Positions 6,617 through 10,094 of a stretch of DNA of 10,094 nt are shown here, piece after piece (position 1 is the first letter of the stretch; every line of letters starts with the position of its first letter). The stretch is taken from positions 1-10,094 of the forward strand of contig JAZUKF010000173.1 of assembly GCA_045643165.1 (NCBI GenBank). Direction: 5' to 3'. Below the pieces are notes generated by a model. The model was given only the letters and a program-made list of their open reading frames with translations, did not search any database and was not told where the DNA came from. Origin of the DNA: SIG575 sp045643165 (GTDB lineage: Bacteria; Bacillota; Clostridia; Oscillospirales; Acutalibacteraceae). Position numbers and translations under genes: made by a program.

Positions 6617-7903
6617 ATGAAAGTCGCATTTTTTACATTGGGCTGTAAGGTCAATCAATATGAATCCCAAGCCATGTCGGAATTACTTGCAAAACACGGT
6701 TTTATTACCGTACCGGACTGCGAAAAAGCCGACGTTTATGTTATAAATTCCTGCACGGTTACCGCCTTCGGAGATAAAAAAACACGTCAGGCTGTAAGAA
6801 GATTTAAAAAGAATAATCCCGATTCCTGCATTGTACTTACGGGCTGTATGCCACAGGCTTATCCCGATAAAGCAAAGGAACTGCTTGAAGCGGATATTGT
6901 TATCGGTAATAAAAATAACGACACGCTGTATGATAAAATAAATGAATTTTTCAGTAATAAAACACGTTGTATTGATATTATTCCCCACATGACGGGTGAT
7001 ACTTTTCGCGGAAACACGATTACCGGGTTTGACAGACGGACAAGGGCTTTCCTTAAAATTCAGGACGGCTGTAACAGGTTTTGCTCCTACTGTATTATTC
7101 CCGCCTCAAGAGGCAGAGTCCGTTCAAAGCCCATTGAAGAAATAAAAAATGAAATTGAATGTTTAGCGAAAAACGGATACAAAGAGGTTGTGTTGGTGGG
7201 AATAAATCTTTCCTCCTACGGCAGCGACATGGGAGAAAGTTTTGCAAAAGCGGTTGAAACCGTCTGCGAAACAAAAGGAATCGAAAGAGTTCGTTTAGGT
7301 TCTCTTGAACCTGACCATATTACAGACGAAGTAATCGAAAGACTGTCAAAATTAAAAAAACTGTGTCCGCAATTTCATATTTCCCTGCAAAGCGGTTGTA
7401 ACGAAACATTAAAAAGGATGAACCGTCATTACACTGCGGAAGAATACAAAATTCTTTGTGATAAATTGAGAAAATCTTTTCCCGATTGCACCCTGACTAC
7501 GGATGTTATGGTGGGATTTTCTCTTGAAAGCGAAGATGAATTTAATGAAAGTCTTGATTTTGTAAAAAAAATCAGGTTTGAAAAAGTTCATGTTTTCCCC
7601 TATTCAGTAAGAAAAGGCACTAAGGCGGAAAAACTTCCGCAGATTGAAAAGCATATTAAAGATGAACGTTCCGCAATAATGATACGTGAAACCGAAAAAA
7701 TCAGGAAAGAATTTCTTGAAAGTCAAATCGGAAAAACTTACGAAGTTCTTATTGAAACAAATAAAATCGGTGATATGTACGAGGGATATACCGAAAATTA
7801 TATTCCCGTGCTGGTAAAATGCGACGAAAAATATACTTCTGAAATAGTAAAAGTAAAAATAGTTTCTGCGGAAAACGATAACTGCATCGGCGAAATAATA
7901 TAA
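6617..7903 (+). CDS. mtaB: tRNA (N6-L-threonylcarbamoyladenosine(37)-C2)-methylthiotransferase MtaB
   Basis: Radical SAM methylthiotransferase that converts t6A at position 37 of tRNA to ms2t6A; known mainly for tRNA-Lys(UUU). The protein has 428 residues. The N-terminal UPF0004 domain holds the auxiliary [4Fe-4S] cysteines C10 (TLGCKVNQ), C46 (NSCTVT) and C77 (TGCMPQ). The radical SAM cluster motif C152-x3-C156-x2-C159 sits in QDGCNRFCSYCIIPASRGR. Residues about 370-428 form a TRAM-like RNA-binding domain. TLGCKVNQYES and the CIIPASRGR context favour MtaB over MiaB and RimO. The usual GFPGE near 300-304 reads GFSLE here. AAAGGAGG (6602-6609) lies seven bases before ATG 6617. It is downstream of tRNA-Thr on the same strand with only a hairpin between, and converges with tmcAL. 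Confidence 0.95.
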   Translation: MKVAFFTLGCKVNQYESQAMSELLAKHGFITVPDCEKADVYVINSCTVTAFGDKKTRQAVRRFKKNNPDSCIVLTGCMPQAYPDKAKELLEADIVIGNKNNDTLYDKINEFFSNKTRCIDIIPHMTGDTFRGNTITGFDRRTRAFLKIQDGCNRFCSYCIIPASRGRVRSKPIEEIKNEIECLAKNGYKEVVLVGINLSSYGSDMGESFAKAVETVCETKGIERVRLGSLEPDHITDEVIERLSKLKKLCPQFHISLQSGCNETLKRMNRHYTAEEYKILCDKLRKSFPDCTLTTDVMVGFSLESEDEFNESLDFVKKIRFEKVHVFPYSVRKGTKAEKLPQIEKHIKDERSAIMIRETEKIRKEFLESQIGKTYEVLIETNKIGDMYEGYTENYIPVLVKCDEKYTSEIVKVKIVSAENDNCIGEII

Positions 7904-7919
7904 ACCGGTGCAGTTTTTT
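7880..7919 (+). terminator. Intrinsic terminator of mtaB, overlapping its 3' end
   Basis: AACTGCATCGG (7880-7890) pairs with CCGGTGCAGTT (7905-7915) over 11 bp, including one G-T pair, around a 14-base loop, and runs into six T (7914-7919). The left arm encodes the last residues of MtaB and the loop contains its TAA stop. For tmcAL transcripts from the other side, only a short run of four T lies beyond the stem, so termination there would be weaker. Confidence 0.85.
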
Positions 7920-7922
7920 ATT

Positions 7923-9083
7923 TTACTTTATAATATTCATTGTCTTTTCAAGTCCGCATGGATGAACTTTCTCACCGGCAAGAGAAAATAAATCGGTACA
8001 TCTGCATTCGATTTCATAAATTCTTTTTGCATCATCATTTAAATACGTAATATCGGATGATTTCATTATAATGGGCAAGGCGGCGGTTTTACGTGCCGTT
8101 CTTAAAATATCCTTACCCTTTTCATTAAATCCCAGAACTTTAATATACGGAACGGGTATTTCAACATCCGTTTTCTTAATATCAAGAAAAGCATTAAGAA
8201 TAATCCTGCGTATTCGTGAATGAGTGTATCTTTTGGTTTTAATCAAACCGTACAATTCATCAAGAGATGTGGCTGAATTAACACTTTCCGCAATTCTGTT
8301 TTCAAGCCCCTCCGAAACATCCGGAAGAAGCAAAAAATCTTCACGGCTCATGGTACGAAGTTTTGACAAAACAGGTATTTCAAGTTTTTTGAAAGAATAT
8401 TTTTCAAAGTTTCCTCTGTATTCTTCAAAAAGAGTATCACAAGATTTTTTATTTTCACTTACAATTTTTCTCAAAGCGGATGCACTTGGATGATCACGGT
8501 TTTCCGTTTCGTTATATCCGCTTCCCACTCTCTCTGTAGTGAAATAATCTTTTATTATATTATTTTTTGAAAGATTATTGATATATTCCACAGCAAGTAT
8601 ATTATTGGGCATTTTAAGTTCGTTCGCCAAATCCTCACCGAAAATTTTTTCAACTGCTTTCATTCTGGAAACTGCGTATGTTTCACCGGACTTCAAATAT
8701 TCCTTAATCAAAGAGTCAACATTTTTATCGGCGATACAAACGGATAATTCTTTTAATTTATTTATATCCCCGCATTCACTGCCGAAAGAAAGTTCGTCAA
8801 CACAGCCTAATGCTTCAAGAATTGAGGTTGAAGCGTATGCAAATCTTTGTGCCGTGGAAACTGCGTAAACCGTGGGAAGTTCCAACACAAGGTCGATACC
8901 GTTTTCGAGTGCCGTTTTCGTTCTGTCCCATTTTGAGTAAATCGAACATTCACCACGCTGAACAAAATTACCGCTCATCACACAGCAAATATGACTTGCT
9001 CCGTTTTCACGAATCCTGTCAATAAGGTATTTATGTCCGCTATGAAAAGGGTTAAATTCCGCTACAACAGATGAAACTTTCAA
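7923..9083 (-). CDS. tmcAL: tRNA(Met) cytidine acetate ligase (TmcAL, formerly YlbM)
   Basis: Nucleotidyltransferase-fold enzyme that activates acetate with ATP to acetyl-AMP and acetylates the wobble cytidine (ac4C34) of elongator tRNA-Met. It has 386 residues, slightly under the Bacillus protein. The N-terminus MKVSSVVAEFNPFHSGH holds the HxGH nucleotide-binding motif (H14, H17). MSGNFVQRGE (36-45), SFGSE (99-103), NILAVEYI (161-168) and SASALR (200-205) are conserved blocks of this family. The start is placed at TTG 9083: AAAGGTGA lies five bases upstream and the protein then begins as family members do. GTG 9092, three codons earlier, is the alternative, with GAGG at a tight four-base spacing. 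It converges with mtaB and diverges from ackA. Confidence 0.94.
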   Translation of the reverse strand: MKVSSVVAEFNPFHSGHKYLIDRIRENGASHICCVMSGNFVQRGECSIYSKWDRTKTALENGIDLVLELPTVYAVSTAQRFAYASTSILEALGCVDELSFGSECGDINKLKELSVCIADKNVDSLIKEYLKSGETYAVSRMKAVEKIFGEDLANELKMPNNILAVEYINNLSKNNIIKDYFTTERVGSGYNETENRDHPSASALRKIVSENKKSCDTLFEEYRGNFEKYSFKKLEIPVLSKLRTMSREDFLLLPDVSEGLENRIAESVNSATSLDELYGLIKTKRYTHSRIRRIILNAFLDIKKTDVEIPVPYIKVLGFNEKGKDILRTARKTAALPIIMKSSDITYLNDDAKRIYEIECRCTDLFSLAGEKVHPCGLEKTMNIIK

Positions 9084-9096
9084 ATTACTCACCTTT
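9084..9096 (-). promoter_or_regulatory. tmcAL ribosome binding site, bears on the start choice
   Basis: AAAGGTGA at 9089-9096 (minus strand) followed by five bases and TTG 9083. The competing reading uses GAGG (9097-9100) with GTG 9092. The first fits the family N-terminus better; the second uses a commoner start codon. Confidence 0.55.
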
Positions 9097-9109
9097 CCTC
9101 AAAAAAATC

Positions 9110-9138
9110 TTGAAATATTTTACAATATAGTATATAAT
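9110..9138 (+). promoter_or_regulatory. Predicted sigma-A promoter of ackA
   Basis: TTGAAA (9110-9115), a 17-base spacer and a perfect TATAAT (9133-9138). The start would be near 9145, giving a leader of about 44 bases before ATG 9189 with its AGGAGG at 9176-9181. Confidence 0.75.
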
Positions 9139-9162
9139 ATATCCATTATTAAAAAAATTCAA
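9134..9162 (-). promoter_or_regulatory. Predicted promoter of tmcAL
   Basis: On the minus strand TTGAAT (9157-9162), a 17-base spacer and TATTAT (9134-9139), one mismatch in each of the -10 and the TTGA core region's flank. Transcription would start near 9127. Its -10 box covers five of the six bases of the ackA -10 box on the opposite strand. Other TATA-like hexamers in this AT-rich stretch make the exact choice uncertain. Confidence 0.5.
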
Positions 9163-9188
9163 GAAAAATCTTTTTAGGAGGCAGAATT

Positions 9189-10094
9189 ATGAAAATTCTC
9201 GTTATTAACGCAGGAAGCTCATCTCTTAAATATCAACTCATTGATATGGAAAATGAGACTGTTCTTGCAAAAGGTATATGTGAACAAATCGGAACGGAAA
9301 GTACCTTTACTCACAAGGTTCCTTCCGATGAAAGCAAAAACATCAAAGATAAGGCAATGGATATGCCGGACCATAATGCCGCTCTCCAAATCGTTCTTTC
9401 AACTCTCACAAGTGAAGAAAACGGCGTGATTAAATCCATGGATGAAATTAACGCAGTCGGACACCGTGTTCTTCACGGCGGAGAAAAATTCAGCGGTTCC
9501 GTTCTTGTAGATGATAAAGTTGAGGAAGCAATAAAAGAATGTTTTGATTTGGGACCTCTCCACAACCCCGCAAACCTTACCGGCATCAAGGCTTGTCAGA
9601 AGATCATGCCCGGTGTTCCTCAGGTTGCCGTTTTTGACACAGGCTTCCACCAGACAATGCCCGATTATGCTTATATGTATGCAATCCCCTATGAATATTA
9701 TGAAAAATACGGTCTTCGCCGTTACGGTTTCCACGGTACATCTCACCGTTTCGTAAGCAAGAAATGTCTTGATCTTATGGGAAATCCCGAACACAGCAAA
9801 ATCGTTACATGCCATCTCGGTAACGGTTCATCAATTTCCGCCATCGTTGACGGCAAATGCTTTGATACAACAATGGGTGTAACCCCTCTTGAAGGAATTA
9901 TGATGGGAACACGTTGCGGTTCAATAGATCCCGCCATCGTTCCTATCATCATGAAAAAAGAAGGTCTTTCCGCTGAACAAATGGATACCGTTATGAATAA
10001 AAAATCCGGTATGCTCGGTCTTTGCGGAACAAGTGATAACAGAACCATTGAAGCAAGAGCAAAAGACGGCGACGAAAGAGCAAAACTTATTGAA
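9189..10094 (+). CDS. ackA: Acetate kinase, N-terminal three quarters, truncated by the window edge
   Basis: Reversibly transfers phosphate between acetyl phosphate and ADP, making acetate and ATP in fermentation. 302 codons are present of about 400 and the frame is open at the right edge. Signature 1, VINAGSSSLK, is at 5-14 (N7, S10, S12). Other active-site blocks: GHRVLHGG at 91-98 (R93), LGPLHNPAN at 121-129, VFDTGFHQTMP at 148-158 (catalytic D150), signature 2 YGFHGTSHRFVS at 179-190 (H182), CHLGNGSS at 208-215 and MGTRCGSIDP at 239-248 (R242). AGGAGG (9176-9181) lies seven bases before ATG 9189. No pta is seen upstream, where tmcAL diverges; any partner gene would be downstream or elsewhere. 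The missing C-terminus holds the rest of the nucleotide-binding domain. Confidence 0.97.
   Translation, partial: MKILVINAGSSSLKYQLIDMENETVLAKGICEQIGTESTFTHKVPSDESKNIKDKAMDMPDHNAALQIVLSTLTSEENGVIKSMDEINAVGHRVLHGGEKFSGSVLVDDKVEEAIKECFDLGPLHNPANLTGIKACQKIMPGVPQVAVFDTGFHQTMPDYAYMYAIPYEYYEKYGLRRYGFHGTSHRFVSKKCLDLMGNPEHSKIVTCHLGNGSSISAIVDGKCFDTTMGVTPLEGIMMGTRCGSIDPAIVPIIMKKEGLSAEQMDTVMNKKSGMLGLCGTSDNRTIEARAKDGDERAKLIE

Larger units (their letters stand above)
9084..9188. other. Divergent tmcAL-ackA spacer
   Basis: A 105-base, strongly AT-rich region carrying two outward promoters with overlapping -10 boxes. There is no CG dinucleotide anywhere in it, so it holds no standard CcpA (cre) site, whose consensus has a central CG. 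A short dyad ATATT-TTAC-AATAT (9115-9128) lies in the ackA promoter spacer. Confidence 0.7.

Noticed and set aside
9115..9128. Dyad ATATT-TTAC-AATAT as a regulator site
   Set aside because: The arms are only five bases and pure A/T in a very AT-rich spacer, and match no operator I recognise; chance is sufficient.
9399..9815. A 138-codon minus-strand open frame
   Set aside because: Antisense to conserved acetate kinase motifs, with no start signals of its own.
1..10094. Mobile elements, CRISPR arrays, attachment sites, riboswitches or a defence system
   Set aside because: No transposase, integrase, regularly spaced repeats or cargo genes are present; all but short spacers are accounted for by core genes.

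Overview
No mobile element, CRISPR array or obviously new gene system is visible. The window is a compact piece of core chromosome from a low-GC Gram-positive bacterium, most likely of class Clostridia; the family (perhaps Ruminococcaceae/Oscillospiraceae) is a weak guess. The reasons are the AT-rich sequence, strong AGGAGG-type ribosome binding sites, sigma-A style promoters, and the presence of HPr kinase/phosphorylase, WhiA and TmcAL, which together are typical of Firmicutes. The interest lies in gene order, start sites and regulatory architecture.

Layout. Positions 1-6340 hold six minus-strand genes read right to left: hprK, a ROK-family glucokinase, murB, rapZ, whiA and the first 546 codons of dnaE, which runs off the left edge. 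Gaps between them are 15-45 bases, and a good promoter (TTGGAA, 17 bases, TATAAT) sits just upstream of hprK, so they look like one operon. Positions 6341-6485 are an AT-rich divergent spacer with that promoter and an opposing one. The opposing promoter serves tRNA-Thr(GGT) at 6486-6561 and probably also mtaB (6617-7903), since a hairpin with a T-run but no second promoter lies between them. mtaB meets tmcAL (7923-9083, minus) tail to tail over a 19-base gap with a terminator. tmcAL and ackA (9189 to the right edge, plus) diverge from a 105-base spacer whose two predicted promoters have -10 boxes lying almost on top of each other.

How the genes fit together. The left operon joins carbon-state sensing (HprK phosphorylates HPr on serine for catabolite control), glucose entry into glycolysis (ROK glucokinase), peptidoglycan precursor synthesis (MurB), an RapZ-type nucleotide-binding regulator, the division-associated DNA-binding protein WhiA, and replication (DnaE). 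In many Firmicutes yvcK lies between rapZ and whiA; here it does not. The centre is a small tRNA-modification neighbourhood: a tRNA-Thr, the t6A37 methylthiotransferase MtaB and the tRNA-Met wobble acetylating enzyme TmcAL. ackA makes ATP and acetate from acetyl phosphate, and acetate and ATP are the substrates of TmcAL, its divergent neighbour.

Several starts were set shorter than the longest open frame, using ribosome binding sites, promoter position and family N-termini: whiA at GTG 2546, murB at ATG 4375, the ROK kinase at ATG 5343, hprK at ATG 6340 and tmcAL at TTG 9083.
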